A stretch of 52,813 nt of DNA from Culturomica sp. (GTDB lineage Bacteria; Bacteroidota; Bacteroidia; Bacteroidales; Marinifilaceae): NCBI GenBank assembly GCA_031262745.1, contig JAISHE010000025.1:1-52813 (forward strand), given 5' to 3'. The translations under genes and the position numbers were made by a program. The notes beneath the pieces are model-generated. The model had not been told where the DNA came from. It did no database searches and saw only the letters and a program-made list of their open reading frames with translations. Numbering within the stretch: the first letter of the stretch is position 1; every line of letters begins with the position of its first letter. Below are positions 35,787 through 45,602 of the stretch, piece by piece.

Positions 35787-37931
35787 ATGAATGTAAAATT
35801 TAAATTTACAAAAATGAGTAAGTTATGTGTTTGTGTAACATGTTGCTTATTCGCAGGGAATTTGTATCAAGCAAAAGCCCAAACGGCTCCTCCCACTGTG
35901 GGGACATTCACAATCATGGTTCCTTATGTAAGCGGAACCAGTACTGCGGCTTCCATCGGTTATGGAAACGTGCAGAATGCGTCAACCTACACTCTTACCC
36001 TTACAGCTCCGGCAAGCGGCTATACGATAGCTTCCGGTGGCAGCGGATCTGTGGTAGCGGCAGGTGGAGATATTAGCTTCACTTTGGCAACAACCGGAGG
36101 TGAGGCTTTGCCGGTTGGCGACTACACTGTTAAGTTGGCAATGTTCGGTAGCACTGATATTGACGGCGGTGACGGAACTACTTATTGTACCAGCGAACAG
36201 TCGTTTGTTGTGAGTGTGAAACCGGTACCGACGTTTGCTTCAACGACAAGTCCAACCGTTTTTTGTTCGGGTTCGCTTGATTTGTCCGGTGGCATATCGG
36301 TAACTAACACTTATCTTAGTTACAAAGGTTATTCCTACACTGTTACAGCAGGAAGTTTAACAGGTGCCGGGATAGCGAATGCAGGTAAAACACAGGCTGA
36401 TACTTTGAATTTAAGCAGTTTGGAAGTTGTTAATTCAGCTAAAGCTCAAGCAACAATTACCTATAGCGTGAAACCGTTTGCTGTTTATAAGCTTACCAAT
36501 TCCGACGGTGTTGTTGATACTTTGCTTGTTGAAGGTTCTGCATCAGATGTAGTATTAACAGTTAATCCTGCTTTGGATATAGATGCTACTGCTCCTGACA
36601 GTCCTTTCTGTAGTGCTGTGGGAGATGCTAATAATGTTGAAATTGCCTTGGCTTCTTCTTTGACCGGAGGTACCAACACTTATAAGTGGAAACTTTACGA
36701 CATAGCAGCAGGAGATGTTGATGTTAACGAGGATTCGGAATTCCAAACAGGTGCAGCCTTAAATGGCACGGATTTTGTAACTAAGGTTGTAAATGAAGGA
36801 GCCGATAGAGCTTCGTTGGTTTATGTGTTTGAACAAACGTATGTTAACACGGCAACATGTACAAAAACAGATACTGTTATTGTTGGAGTTTATCCCGTAC
36901 CTCAAATTACTTTATCTGCTAATGATACCGTTTGTAGCGGTTTGGAAACTCCGTATACTTTTGTTGTAACCAATTCCACATCGGAACAAACTACTTTGGC
37001 TTATTCTATTGTAAAAGGAGCTAATATAACAAATGCTAACGGAACTTTAACAGGGGGCACTTTAGATGCTTCCGGAACTCTAACCGTAAGCGGTTTGACG
37101 GATGACAGTAAAGGTTTCATAAACACTGCAGGAAGTATACAAACAGTAACTTATACCGTTACTCCTACTATTAATGCTTCATGTACAGGTACGGTTCAGA
37201 ATCATGTTGTTTCTGTTTCTCCGGCAGCAAATATTACCTTGTCTGATCCTGTGCTTGCAATATGTAATAACACAACCGGCGGTGTAACACTTGCTTCAAC
37301 AGCTTCGGGTAGTCAATTTGTGATAAAAGGAACAGGCATAACAGATAGTTTAATTGTTAGCTCAATAGGTGCTTGGGCAACTCCGGCAGCTTTGACTAAT
37401 GAAGGAGACAGTCTTTTGAAAGTTGAATATAAGATTTATAATGTTGTAGGCGGAATTTGTAAGAGTGCTGTGGAAACTTACTCGGTTGACGTAGTTCCGA
37501 AATTGGAGTTTGAGTTGAATCCGGATGAAGTCTTAGCTTGTAGTGAGGATCCAGCCGGTGCAATAGATGTTTCATCAACGCTCAAAACTGCCATCAAATC
37601 AAAGATGTCGTTTAATTGGCAGATACCGTATGATATTGCAGAAGTATCGGTTGTTGCACCTACCGAAGGAGTAACAAACACTGTGAACGGAACTGAGAGC
37701 ATTTTGTCGGGAACCGGAACAGTACCGGCTTTGACACTTAAAAATGAAACCAGTGGCGTTCAAACATTAGATGTTTTTGCAAATGCAACATATACTGATG
37801 GAGGACTTACATGTTACAGTGCTTCGAATGCTGCTGATTTTGATGCAGGGACAGGTGAAGTTGTTGCTACGGCAAGTTTCTCTCTCAATCCGAAACCTTC
37901 ATTCACATTACGTAGAGCAACAGGTAACTAA
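35787..37931 (+). CDS. Secreted PKD-like repeat protein without sorting domain
   Basis: 714 residues with a signal peptide ending near YQAKAQ (about 32). The body is a string of PKD/Ig-like domains of the type found in gliding-motility and SprB-like proteins: KPVPTFASTTSPTVFCSG, YPVPQITLSANDTVCSG, then further domains with the same P-x-P and single-Cys pattern. It ends PKPSFTLRRATGN, close in form to the end of the preceding protein (PKPEFKITR), and has no T9SS CTD. It lies 66 bases after the giant adhesin and 21 before the CTD-bearing protein. Likely a structural partner of both. Confidence 0.8.
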   Translation: MNVKFKFTKMSKLCVCVTCCLFAGNLYQAKAQTAPPTVGTFTIMVPYVSGTSTAASIGYGNVQNASTYTLTLTAPASGYTIASGGSGSVVAAGGDISFTLATTGGEALPVGDYTVKLAMFGSTDIDGGDGTTYCTSEQSFVVSVKPVPTFASTTSPTVFCSGSLDLSGGISVTNTYLSYKGYSYTVTAGSLTGAGIANAGKTQADTLNLSSLEVVNSAKAQATITYSVKPFAVYKLTNSDGVVDTLLVEGSASDVVLTVNPALDIDATAPDSPFCSAVGDANNVEIALASSLTGGTNTYKWKLYDIAAGDVDVNEDSEFQTGAALNGTDFVTKVVNEGADRASLVYVFEQTYVNTATCTKTDTVIVGVYPVPQITLSANDTVCSGLETPYTFVVTNSTSEQTTLAYSIVKGANITNANGTLTGGTLDASGTLTVSGLTDDSKGFINTAGSIQTVTYTVTPTINASCTGTVQNHVVSVSPAANITLSDPVLAICNNTTGGVTLASTASGSQFVIKGTGITDSLIVSSIGAWATPAALTNEGDSLLKVEYKIYNVVGGICKSAVETYSVDVVPKLEFELNPDEVLACSEDPAGAIDVSSTLKTAIKSKMSFNWQIPYDIAEVSVVAPTEGVTNTVNGTESILSGTGTVPALTLKNETSGVQTLDVFANATYTDGGLTCYSASNAADFDAGTGEVVATASFSLNPKPSFTLRRATGN

Positions 37932-37952
37932 GGTGTAATTTAATGTATTTAA

Positions 37953-39422
37953 TTGAAAATTAATAGATTCAATATTAGTTCTATAAGGCAGGTAGTCAGC
38001 GGTTTTTCGAAATCGCTGACTATATTCCTGTTTTTATGCTCCTATTTTATTGTGGGAGCATCAGGACAAAATATATCTGTTAATGAAGAAGATGAAATGT
38101 ACACAGTGGTTATTCCTCCGACAAATAATTCTTTCTCATTGCCTTATGAAGGTCTGAATGCAGGTACGCATTTTGAGATAATAAGTCTCGAACCTAATCG
38201 TTGGAAATGGGGATATGAAGCTTCTTATATGGGTAGAATTACTCCTGTTGACGGAGTCGGTGAGATGAAAGGGATTCCCGTACCTGACGGGCTTTCTTCC
38301 GGCGACTACTATTTCGAGGCGAAGATCGGTTATTATGACAGAGATCTTATGTGTTTTTCCGAACCTATACCTTTTAAGGTGCATGTTGCTAAGATAGGAG
38401 AATCCGATGCTATTATTATTTGTAGCGGCAATAGAGTGAATTACACTCCCAAATGTGTGCAACAGGGCGGTGCTCCCGAAAATTACAAATGGGTGCGCAG
38501 AGCAGTTGAAGGCATTGAAGAAGGTGAAAGTTCCGGAGTAGGCGGTTTCTCGGAAGTGCTTACCAATACAACGGATCACAATATAACGGTTCGTTATTCC
38601 TACACATCCAATAAATATGGCTGTGACGGGATAGAAAACTTCGATGTGGTTGTGTTGGTGAAACCGTGGGTACATTTTGAAATCGTCAATAATTCAACCG
38701 AAATTTGTTCGGGAGATGTTACTAATATTCAAATATTCCCATCCGATTGGGACTACAAATGGCGTATCGAACAAAATGGCGTCAATGGAGCGGAAGAATC
38801 TGCCGGTGGAAGTGTGATTAACCAAAGGATTAACTATGAATCCACTCCCGGAAAGCTTGTGTATCGTATTTCGCCTATAACCGATTTTTGTTTTGAAGAG
38901 CAATCAACTGTCGTTATGGTGCGTGAATTGCCGGAAATAGAATTGGATTTGAGTAAGTTGGAAACAAGTGTGTCTTTCGGTTATCCGATAGTTATGGATG
39001 CATATCCCGAGATATATTCCAACTATAAGTTTAAGTTGAACGATAAAACTAAGGAACAATCGAGCAATGAGGTGGAATGGTATGATTGGCATCTTTCGTC
39101 TTCAAATACCGCTTCGGTGAGCATAGTAGATGAAAACGGCTGTGAGAATATTGATGAAAAAACTTTCACGGGACCGGAAGTGAAATTGCCTAATGTTTTC
39201 AATCCTGCCTCCGGTAGTAACGACCTTTTCTACAATGCCTACGAACTTGAGGTTTTCGATGTGAACGGCGGTCGAATTTACAAAGGTAAAAACGGTTGGG
39301 ACGGTAAATATAACGGTACTCTTGTGCCCACAGGTACCTATCTCTACATTGTTAAAACAATTGCTCCCGACGGAACAAATGTCGTAAGGAGATACCACGT
39401 TTATGTTAATACAGGTGAATGA
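37953..39422 (+). CDS. PKD-like protein with T9SS type B C-terminal sorting domain
   Basis: 489 residues starting at TTG 37953, which gives a signal peptide (LTIFLFLCSYFIVGASG). Two or three PKD/Ig-like domains follow, and the last ~80 residues form a gliding-motility-associated C-terminal domain (type B CTD): LPNVFNPASGSNDLF, ELEVFDVNGGRIYKG, GWDGKYNG, VPTGTYLYIVKT. Type B CTDs direct export through the T9SS and, in Flavobacterium, need a SprF/PorP-type partner. A PorP/SprF gene lies two genes downstream. This is the only recognisable CTD among the three secreted proteins of the set, so it may anchor the others. Confidence 0.88.
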   Translation: MKINRFNISSIRQVVSGFSKSLTIFLFLCSYFIVGASGQNISVNEEDEMYTVVIPPTNNSFSLPYEGLNAGTHFEIISLEPNRWKWGYEASYMGRITPVDGVGEMKGIPVPDGLSSGDYYFEAKIGYYDRDLMCFSEPIPFKVHVAKIGESDAIIICSGNRVNYTPKCVQQGGAPENYKWVRRAVEGIEEGESSGVGGFSEVLTNTTDHNITVRYSYTSNKYGCDGIENFDVVVLVKPWVHFEIVNNSTEICSGDVTNIQIFPSDWDYKWRIEQNGVNGAEESAGGSVINQRINYESTPGKLVYRISPITDFCFEEQSTVVMVRELPEIELDLSKLETSVSFGYPIVMDAYPEIYSNYKFKLNDKTKEQSSNEVEWYDWHLSSSNTASVSIVDENGCENIDEKTFTGPEVKLPNVFNPASGSNDLFYNAYELEVFDVNGGRIYKGKNGWDGKYNGTLVPTGTYLYIVKTIAPDGTNVVRRYHVYVNTGE

Positions 39423-39423
39423 C

Positions 39424-41454
39424 ATGAAGATATTAAATTATTACTTTCTGATTTTTTTGGCTTTGTTGCCGTTAGGTTTATCTGCTCAGAAACTTACCGA
39501 TGCAAATCGCTGGTTTGAAAAGGGAGCGTATTATAAATCGGTGCAAGAGTATAAAAACTTGCTTGCTACGGCTCTAACTAATCAGGAAGAGGATGAGGTG
39601 ATCTACCGTTTGGGACTTTCTTATTTAAAAATGGCTGACTTTGAAAATGCGAAAACATGGCTTGAAAAGGCTTCTCTTCGTGATAATGTTGAGAAAGGAG
39701 TTTATTTCTATCTCGGAGATGTCTATTTGATTACCGGAGAATATGTGAAGGCAAAAGAAGCTTTTAAAAGGCATTCGTGGTTGGTGCCTGATGATGAACG
39801 TACTGAAAATCGTTTGGCATCATGCGATTATGCTTTGACGGCTGCTGCCACTGATCCGAATGTTAAAGTGTCGCCGCTGATTGCGTTGAACACTCGTGGT
39901 AGTGAATACGGGATATTATTTGTTAACGGTGGTCTGATATATTCATCCACAGGTGATGAAATCCCGACTAATCCGAGAAATATATCTTTGCGTACCGGTA
40001 TGGGTTTTTCCAAACCCTATCTTTCACATTTTGATAATGGTACTTATCAGCAAGGGATATTGTTAACATCAATGTCTAAAAATCGTACTAATGAAGGCAG
40101 TTTCGCATACGACATGGAAAGCGAACAGCTGTATTACACTCGTTGTGCCGAAAATTCGGTGAGATGTGAGATTATTAGAGCCAAATTAACGGATTATTCA
40201 TATAAAGAAATCGGAACATTGAAAATCGGTAACGGAAAATATAATATAGCACATACTTACGTAACTAACAGTGGCAACCGTATTTACTTTTCTTCAAATA
40301 AAGACGGCGGTCAAGGAGGTGCGGATATTTGGTATATTGATAAACAACCGGACGGCAAATTTAGCGAACCGGTAAATGTGGGACCGGAAGTGAATACGCC
40401 GGGCAATGAGGTGTTTCCTTACATTTGGGGCGGCAAATTATTTTTTGCTTCCGACGGTCATGTGGGTTACGGAGGTTTGGATGTTTTTATGTCAACTCTT
40501 AATGAAGGAGTTTGGAGAAAACCGGTGAACATGGGACCGGGAATAAATACTTCATACGATGATTTTAATCTTATAATGAACCGTGACGGACGTGGCGGAC
40601 TATTTGTAAGCAATAGAACACCGGATCATAGTGATGACATATTTAGCTTTGATGTAGATGCAATAGTTATAGAATTTAGCGGAACGGTTAAAGATTTATC
40701 TACCGAAAATATAATACCTGCGGTGATGGTGGAAATCTCTACCGATGATTTTACAAAAGAAGTTGAAATGGACGATGAAGGTTCTTTCAACATATTATTG
40801 AATGATGGAGTGAAGTATCGTCTTAGGTTGCAAGCCGAAGGTTATCATACCGTAGTTGAAGAAATTGTAGCTAAGGCAGTAATGCTGAATACTTTTGATA
40901 GAGAACAAAACCATCTGCAAAAGGTTTACCTTATGGAACCGATAGTAGAACAGGTAGGCTCGGAAAAACCCAAAGAGATACGGATTACGGAAACTAAATC
41001 GACAGCACCGGAACCCGAATTGGAACTAAAACCAACACCGGCACCCGAATCGGCACCGGTACCCGATAAAACAAAATCGCAGATAACGTCATCTCCTATT
41101 GTTAAACCGGAACCACCTAAACCTGTTGACGTTGTGCCGGTTTCACAAGAACAGGAATTGAAAGATTTGCTTTCCAAAGCACGACTACCGTATAATATGG
41201 AAGCCAAAGTGGGAAATATTCAAGAAAAAGGCTGGTGGATACAAGTGGCAATGCTAATGCAATCCAAAGTTATTAGCTATGAATTTGCTTTTAGAATACG
41301 TGAACTCACCGGCAAGGAAGTTGTTATGAGACGAGACAGTGATGGAGGGCATCATTTTTATATAGGTGCATACGCCGAAGAAACGGAAGCTCGCAAGGTG
41401 GTGGGCATATTAAAAGCCGACGGCATAGACTGCTTCATAAAAAAGGTAGAGTAA
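39424..41454 (+). CDS. TPR / PD40 beta-propeller envelope protein with SPOR-like end
   Basis: 676 residues from the ATG at 39424. The signal peptide ends near LSAQ. TPR-like helices occupy about 25-130 (DANRWFEKGAYYKSVQEY), followed by a WD40/PD40 propeller at about 150-400 (RIYFSSNKDGGQGGADIWYI, KLFFASDGHVGYGGLDVF), a carboxypeptidase-regulatory-like domain at about 417-490, a Pro/Glu-rich linker, and a C-terminal SPOR-like domain (GWWIQVAMLMQSK ... HHFYIGAYAEETEARKV). Relatives beside PorP/SprF genes, including PorE, usually end in an OmpA-like domain; here a SPOR-like domain takes its place, which would also bind peptidoglycan. Probably links the T9SS partner to the cell wall. Confidence 0.8.
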   Translation: MKILNYYFLIFLALLPLGLSAQKLTDANRWFEKGAYYKSVQEYKNLLATALTNQEEDEVIYRLGLSYLKMADFENAKTWLEKASLRDNVEKGVYFYLGDVYLITGEYVKAKEAFKRHSWLVPDDERTENRLASCDYALTAAATDPNVKVSPLIALNTRGSEYGILFVNGGLIYSSTGDEIPTNPRNISLRTGMGFSKPYLSHFDNGTYQQGILLTSMSKNRTNEGSFAYDMESEQLYYTRCAENSVRCEIIRAKLTDYSYKEIGTLKIGNGKYNIAHTYVTNSGNRIYFSSNKDGGQGGADIWYIDKQPDGKFSEPVNVGPEVNTPGNEVFPYIWGGKLFFASDGHVGYGGLDVFMSTLNEGVWRKPVNMGPGINTSYDDFNLIMNRDGRGGLFVSNRTPDHSDDIFSFDVDAIVIEFSGTVKDLSTENIIPAVMVEISTDDFTKEVEMDDEGSFNILLNDGVKYRLRLQAEGYHTVVEEIVAKAVMLNTFDREQNHLQKVYLMEPIVEQVGSEKPKEIRITETKSTAPEPELELKPTPAPESAPVPDKTKSQITSSPIVKPEPPKPVDVVPVSQEQELKDLLSKARLPYNMEAKVGNIQEKGWWIQVAMLMQSKVISYEFAFRIRELTGKEVVMRRDSDGGHHFYIGAYAEETEARKVVGILKADGIDCFIKKVE

Positions 41455-41471
41455 TATATATAAGGTATAAC

Positions 41472-42416
41472 ATGCAAAGAGTCGCAAAGATTTACATACT
41501 GCTCCTCATGCTGCTGTCGGTGATTGATACGAAAGCACAAACCGATGTGCAAATGAGTCAGCACTCTTTGAACAGACTCATCTATAATCCTGCTGCAACC
41601 GGTGCTTCCGAATATATAAACATTATGGCTAACATAAGAGACCAATGGATTGGTTGGACAGGAGCACCGAGAGCACAAACACTTAGTTTCCATAATTTTG
41701 TGGAACATATCAATTCCGGTTTGGGAGTAACTATTATTCGTAACTCCGTTGGTCTTGAAAATAATATGAATGCAAAACTACAATATGCTTATCATGTTAA
41801 ACTCACGGAAGAGAGTTATTTCTCACTTGGTTTGGGTGCAGGTATATTGTATCGCTATTTCGACCGTAATAGTGCCTACTACGAAGATATGGTCGACAAT
41901 GAAGAATGGTTGCTTAATCTTGATAAACAAACAAATGTAGATTTCGATTTCGGTATTGAATTTAATATGTACGGTTTGACGGCAGGTTTCTCAATAGACC
42001 ATCTCACTAATCCGGGTAGTGGCGACGATAAACTGTATGTTGGCAGACATTACTACGGTTTTCTGAAAACACTTATTACTATTGATGATAAGTGGAAAGT
42101 GGAACCTTCTTTTTTTGTTCAAAGCCGGCAAAGTCTCACCTACTTTGAAATGATGACAACCGTAAGACTTAGAGAAAATGTTTGGTTCGGCTTAGCTTAT
42201 CGTACCGACTCAAATTTTGAAGGCGAAGCTTTTGTTCCATTGGTTGGCGTTAATTTCACAAAAGGTTTGCGTATAGGATATTCCTACGATTTTAATATGG
42301 GAGCATTATCAAAATATGCCGATGCTACACACGAAATATTTATAGGTATACGACTCCAAAAGAACGGACTCCAAAATAAACGAGGCTACTACCGTTCACC
42401 ACGCTTTTTTGAATAA
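41472..42416 (+). CDS. PorP/SprF-family T9SS outer-membrane protein
   Basis: 314 residues with a signal peptide ending near DTKAQ. The start of the mature protein carries the family signature MSQHSLNRLIYNPAATGAS, followed by RDQWIGWTGAPRAQTLSFH and a series of amphipathic strands for a beta-barrel (YAYHVKLTEESYFSLGLGAG, FWLAYRTD-like segments). SprF-type members are needed for surface delivery of type B CTD adhesins such as SprB. Its position after a type B CTD protein and a TPR/PD40 protein repeats the usual sprB-sprF arrangement and points to a dedicated helper rather than the core PorP. Confidence 0.9.
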   Translation: MQRVAKIYILLLMLLSVIDTKAQTDVQMSQHSLNRLIYNPAATGASEYINIMANIRDQWIGWTGAPRAQTLSFHNFVEHINSGLGVTIIRNSVGLENNMNAKLQYAYHVKLTEESYFSLGLGAGILYRYFDRNSAYYEDMVDNEEWLLNLDKQTNVDFDFGIEFNMYGLTAGFSIDHLTNPGSGDDKLYVGRHYYGFLKTLITIDDKWKVEPSFFVQSRQSLTYFEMMTTVRLRENVWFGLAYRTDSNFEGEAFVPLVGVNFTKGLRIGYSYDFNMGALSKYADATHEIFIGIRLQKNGLQNKRGYYRSPRFFE

Positions 42417-42469
42417 TTTTATGAATTACTCATAACTTATTCCTAACTTAGCATCCTTAAATTTTTAGC

Positions 42470-43444
42470 ATGTATACAATAGAAGAACTTACCGGACTTT
42501 TACGAAAGGAAATAGATAAAAATTCGTATGTAGAATCACCCGAAACTCTGTTTGAACCGATTAAATATATGTTGCAAGACGGCGGTAAAATGATCCGTCC
42601 GCTGTTGGCTTTGATAGCTTATAATATGTATAGCGACGATATTTCGGAAGCGTTGACACCCGCAATCGGGATAGAGATTTTCCATAATTACACTCTTCTC
42701 CATGATGACGTTATGGATGATGCCGAATTAAGAAGAGGTCGACCGACGGTTCATAAAAAATGGAATGTGAACGTGGCTATTCTTAGTGGAGATGCTGCGG
42801 CGATAACGGCTTATAAATGTATAGGTTTGTGCAAAGATCAATACCTGCGTGCTGCGATAGATAATTTTAATCAGGTGGCAATGGACGTGTGTAAAGGGCA
42901 GCAATATGATATGGAGTTTGAAACCCGTGAATATGTTACCACCGATGAATATCTGCAAATGATACATCTGAAAACGGCGGTGTTGCTGGCAGGTTGTTTG
43001 AGGCACGGAGCTTTAATTGCCGGTGCACCGGAAGAAGAATATCAAGCATTGTATAATTTTGGTTGCTGTATAGGTATGCTTTTCCAACTTCAAGACGATT
43101 ATCTTGATGTTTACGGAGATGTGAAAACTCTCGGCAAAAATATAGGCGGTGATATTCTCGAAAATAAAAAGACATATATGCTTATTAAGGCAAGGGAACT
43201 TGCTGATTCGCAAGATAAAAAGGAATTGGAAATGTGGATAAGCAAAAAAGATTTTAACCCGTCGGAAAAGATAAAAGCAGTGAAGGCAATATACGACAGA
43301 GTGGGAGTACCGACTATCGTTAAGGATATTTTGGAGTCTTATAGTGAAAAGAGTATACAAATCTTGGGAGAAATAAAACTTCCTAATGAGAAGAAACAAC
43401 CTTTATACAGGATAATACGGATGTTGGAAGGACGTAGAAAATGA
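42470..43444 (+). CDS. Trans polyprenyl diphosphate synthase
   Basis: 324 residues of the class I prenyl synthase family. The first Asp-rich motif DDVMD is at 79-83 and the second, QDDYLDVYGD, near 207-216; GGKMIRP near the N-terminus binds isopentenyl diphosphate. It makes a long-chain polyprenyl diphosphate, in this group probably for the menaquinone side chain. Product length cannot be read reliably from the sequence. The stop overlaps the deaminase start by four bases. Confidence 0.92.
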   Translation: MYTIEELTGLLRKEIDKNSYVESPETLFEPIKYMLQDGGKMIRPLLALIAYNMYSDDISEALTPAIGIEIFHNYTLLHDDVMDDAELRRGRPTVHKKWNVNVAILSGDAAAITAYKCIGLCKDQYLRAAIDNFNQVAMDVCKGQQYDMEFETREYVTTDEYLQMIHLKTAVLLAGCLRHGALIAGAPEEEYQALYNFGCCIGMLFQLQDDYLDVYGDVKTLGKNIGGDILENKKTYMLIKARELADSQDKKELEMWISKKDFNPSEKIKAVKAIYDRVGVPTIVKDILESYSEKSIQILGEIKLPNEKKQPLYRIIRMLEGRRK

Positions 43445-43881
43445 GTATGCAGATTTCAACCGATAACGCTAAGCAATGTTTGCTCGACAAACGCTATTTG
43501 AGGATGGCTCGGATATGGGCTGAAAATTCTTACTGTAAACGCCGTCAAGTTGGTGCACTCATCGTTAAAGACAAATCGATTATATCCGATGGCTACAATG
43601 GCACTCCATCCGGTTTTGAAAATATCTGTGAAGACGAAGACAATAAAACGAAGTTGTATGTGCTTCATGCCGAAGCGAATGCGATTACCAAAATGGCTAA
43701 GTCTGCAAATAGCAGTAGCGGCGCAACACTTTACGTAACAGCTTCTCCTTGCATCGAATGTGCAAAGCTGATAATTCAGTCGGGCATTGTGAGAGTGGTC
43801 TACTCGGAAGCTTATCACTGTACTTCCGGTATCGAACTTCTGCAAAAAGCCGGAATACAGGTTGATCTTATAGAAATTTAA
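43441..43881 (+). CDS. dCMP deaminase / ComEB-type zinc deaminase
   Basis: 146 residues of the cytidine/deoxycytidylate deaminase family. Zinc ligands are His76 and the catalytic Glu78 (HAEANAI), with Cys104 and Cys107 (SPCIECAKL). It converts dCMP to dUMP for thymidylate synthesis. It overlaps the prenyl synthase gene and lies seven bases before the protease gene. Confidence 0.93.
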   Translation: MSMQISTDNAKQCLLDKRYLRMARIWAENSYCKRRQVGALIVKDKSIISDGYNGTPSGFENICEDEDNKTKLYVLHAEANAITKMAKSANSSSGATLYVTASPCIECAKLIIQSGIVRVVYSEAYHCTSGIELLQKAGIQVDLIEI

Positions 43882-43887
43882 TATAGA

Positions 43888-45471
43888 ATGAAAAGAATTA
43901 TAACGACATTAATCATTATTCTGGCAGTGTTTGTTGGGATGTACATCAATTCATTGATAGTAAAGATAAAATTAGCAAGAAATACTGCCGATACAAGCTT
44001 TTTTCTACCTGTTCAGGGTAGTAAATTGGATATGGTGATTAATATGCTTAACTACTCTTATGTTGATACGGTTGATATAAATAAAATAGAAGATGATGCT
44101 ATTGAACAACTTATCAAAAATTTGGATCCACACACAACCTATATTCCTGCGAAAGAATTGAACAAAATCAATGAAGGAATGCTTGGTAACTTCGGGGGTA
44201 TAGGCATACAATTCTATAAATATCTGGATACTGTTAACGTCATACGTGTTATTGAAGGCGGTCCGTCCGAAGAAGAAGGAATATTGGCAGGTGATAAGAT
44301 TATAAGTGTCAACGACACTACTATTGCCGGTGTGAAAATGCAGGACACCAAAATTATGTCCATGATGCGTGGAGAAATGGGCACAACGGTAACGCTGAAA
44401 ATACTGCGTGAAAATAAATTGATAACCAAACGAATAGAAAGAGGTAATATACCTGTAAAAAGTGTGGACGTCGCTTATATGATAAATGACACAACAGGTT
44501 ATATAAAGGTAAACACTTTTGGGATGCACACTTATGACGAATTTATGCTTGCCATGAATAATCTTAAAGGTGAGGGTATGCAGAAAGTTATTGTGGATTT
44601 AAGAAACAATGAAGGAGGCATTCTACCGATAGCCTTGAAAATGGTTAATGAGTTTTTGCCTTCAAACAGATTAATCCTTTACACTCAGGGTAAAGCGTCG
44701 CCTCGTGCCGATTACTATTCTAACGGTAAAGGTATGTATTCCGATATTAAATTGATAATTCTCATTAATGAGGATAGTGCTTCTGCGAGTGAAATATTTG
44801 CCGGTGCTATTCAGGATAATGATCGTGGTCTGATAGTGGGTAGACGTTCATTCGGTAAGGGATTGGTACAAGAACAACGCATGCTGCCCGACGGTTCCGC
44901 ATTGCGTCTGACGGTTGCTCGCTACTATATTCCATCCGGTCGTTCTATTCAACGTCCGTATAATGAAGGTAAAGAGAAATACTATTCGGATTATTACGAG
45001 CGTGTTATGCACGGTGAACTTTCGGAAAAGGACAGTATACATTTTGATGAAAATCAAAAATTCGTTACGCTTGGCGGTCGCACGGTTTACGGTGGCGGAG
45101 GCATTATGCCCGATGTTTTTGTGCCTGCCGATACCGTCGGATATTCCGACTATCTTATGAATCTTTCACGTAGCATGCAACTATACAACTATACGTTCTA
45201 TTTTATGGAGCACCATCGTAAAGATATGCAGAACCTACGCAATTATAAAGATGTAGTGAATTATCTTAATCAATATGATATTGTTTCCGAAATGGTTAAT
45301 TATGCGGAACAACATGGAGTGAAACTTGATCCTAAAGGTTTAAAAGAATCTTATGCCGTTATAAAAACTCAACTTCAAGCTTACATTGCACGACATATTC
45401 TTGATGATCCTGCTTTTTATCCGATCATTGCCGATATTGACGGTACTCTTCAGAAAGCTATCAGTGAGTAA
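43888..45471 (+). CDS. C-terminal processing peptidase, S41 family
   Basis: 527 residues with an N-terminal membrane anchor or signal (IITTLIIILAVFVGMYI), a PDZ domain at about 85-175 (IQFYKYLDTVNVIRVIEGG), and an S41 catalytic core. The serine/lysine dyad is visible: Ser299 in EDSASASEIFAG and Lys324 in SFGKGLVQ, 25 residues apart as usual. A C-terminal extension of ~130 residues follows. Such proteases trim or degrade periplasmic proteins at their C-terminus. The gene ends just before the second palindromic repeat cluster. Confidence 0.94.
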   Translation: MKRIITTLIIILAVFVGMYINSLIVKIKLARNTADTSFFLPVQGSKLDMVINMLNYSYVDTVDINKIEDDAIEQLIKNLDPHTTYIPAKELNKINEGMLGNFGGIGIQFYKYLDTVNVIRVIEGGPSEEEGILAGDKIISVNDTTIAGVKMQDTKIMSMMRGEMGTTVTLKILRENKLITKRIERGNIPVKSVDVAYMINDTTGYIKVNTFGMHTYDEFMLAMNNLKGEGMQKVIVDLRNNEGGILPIALKMVNEFLPSNRLILYTQGKASPRADYYSNGKGMYSDIKLIILINEDSASASEIFAGAIQDNDRGLIVGRRSFGKGLVQEQRMLPDGSALRLTVARYYIPSGRSIQRPYNEGKEKYYSDYYERVMHGELSEKDSIHFDENQKFVTLGGRTVYGGGGIMPDVFVPADTVGYSDYLMNLSRSMQLYNYTFYFMEHHRKDMQNLRNYKDVVNYLNQYDIVSEMVNYAEQHGVKLDPKGLKESYAVIKTQLQAYIARHILDDPAFYPIIADIDGTLQKAISE

Positions 45472-45475
45472 GTAC

Positions 45476-45567
45476 GGGCGTATGGTATACGCCCCCTACA
45501 ACATATCCGTGTGGTTGTTTCGGCTCGTAGAGCCTGATTTTCATAACTTACGGTCATCGACCTGAGG
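45476..45567. repeat. Palindromic repeat cluster, locus 2
   Basis: Between the convergent ctp-like and DUF486 genes. It holds the hairpin GGGCGTAT-GGT-ATACGCCC (45476-45494), followed by CCCTAC, and the 47-bp double-hairpin repeat at 45521-45567, which differs by three bases from 5444-5490. Three changes fall in the second stem here and shorten it to GGTC/GACC. A degenerate hairpin (GGGCAT near 45578 with ATGCGCCC before 45603) completes the spacer. No gene is present. Confidence 0.7.
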
Positions 45568-45602
45568 GGTAACAGATGGGCATAGTATGCTGCCATGCGC
45601 CC

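Noticed and set aside
35700..37960. The three adhesin genes as one gene broken by frameshifts
   Set aside because: Each has its own signal peptide and a spacer before it, so three separate proteins are more likely.
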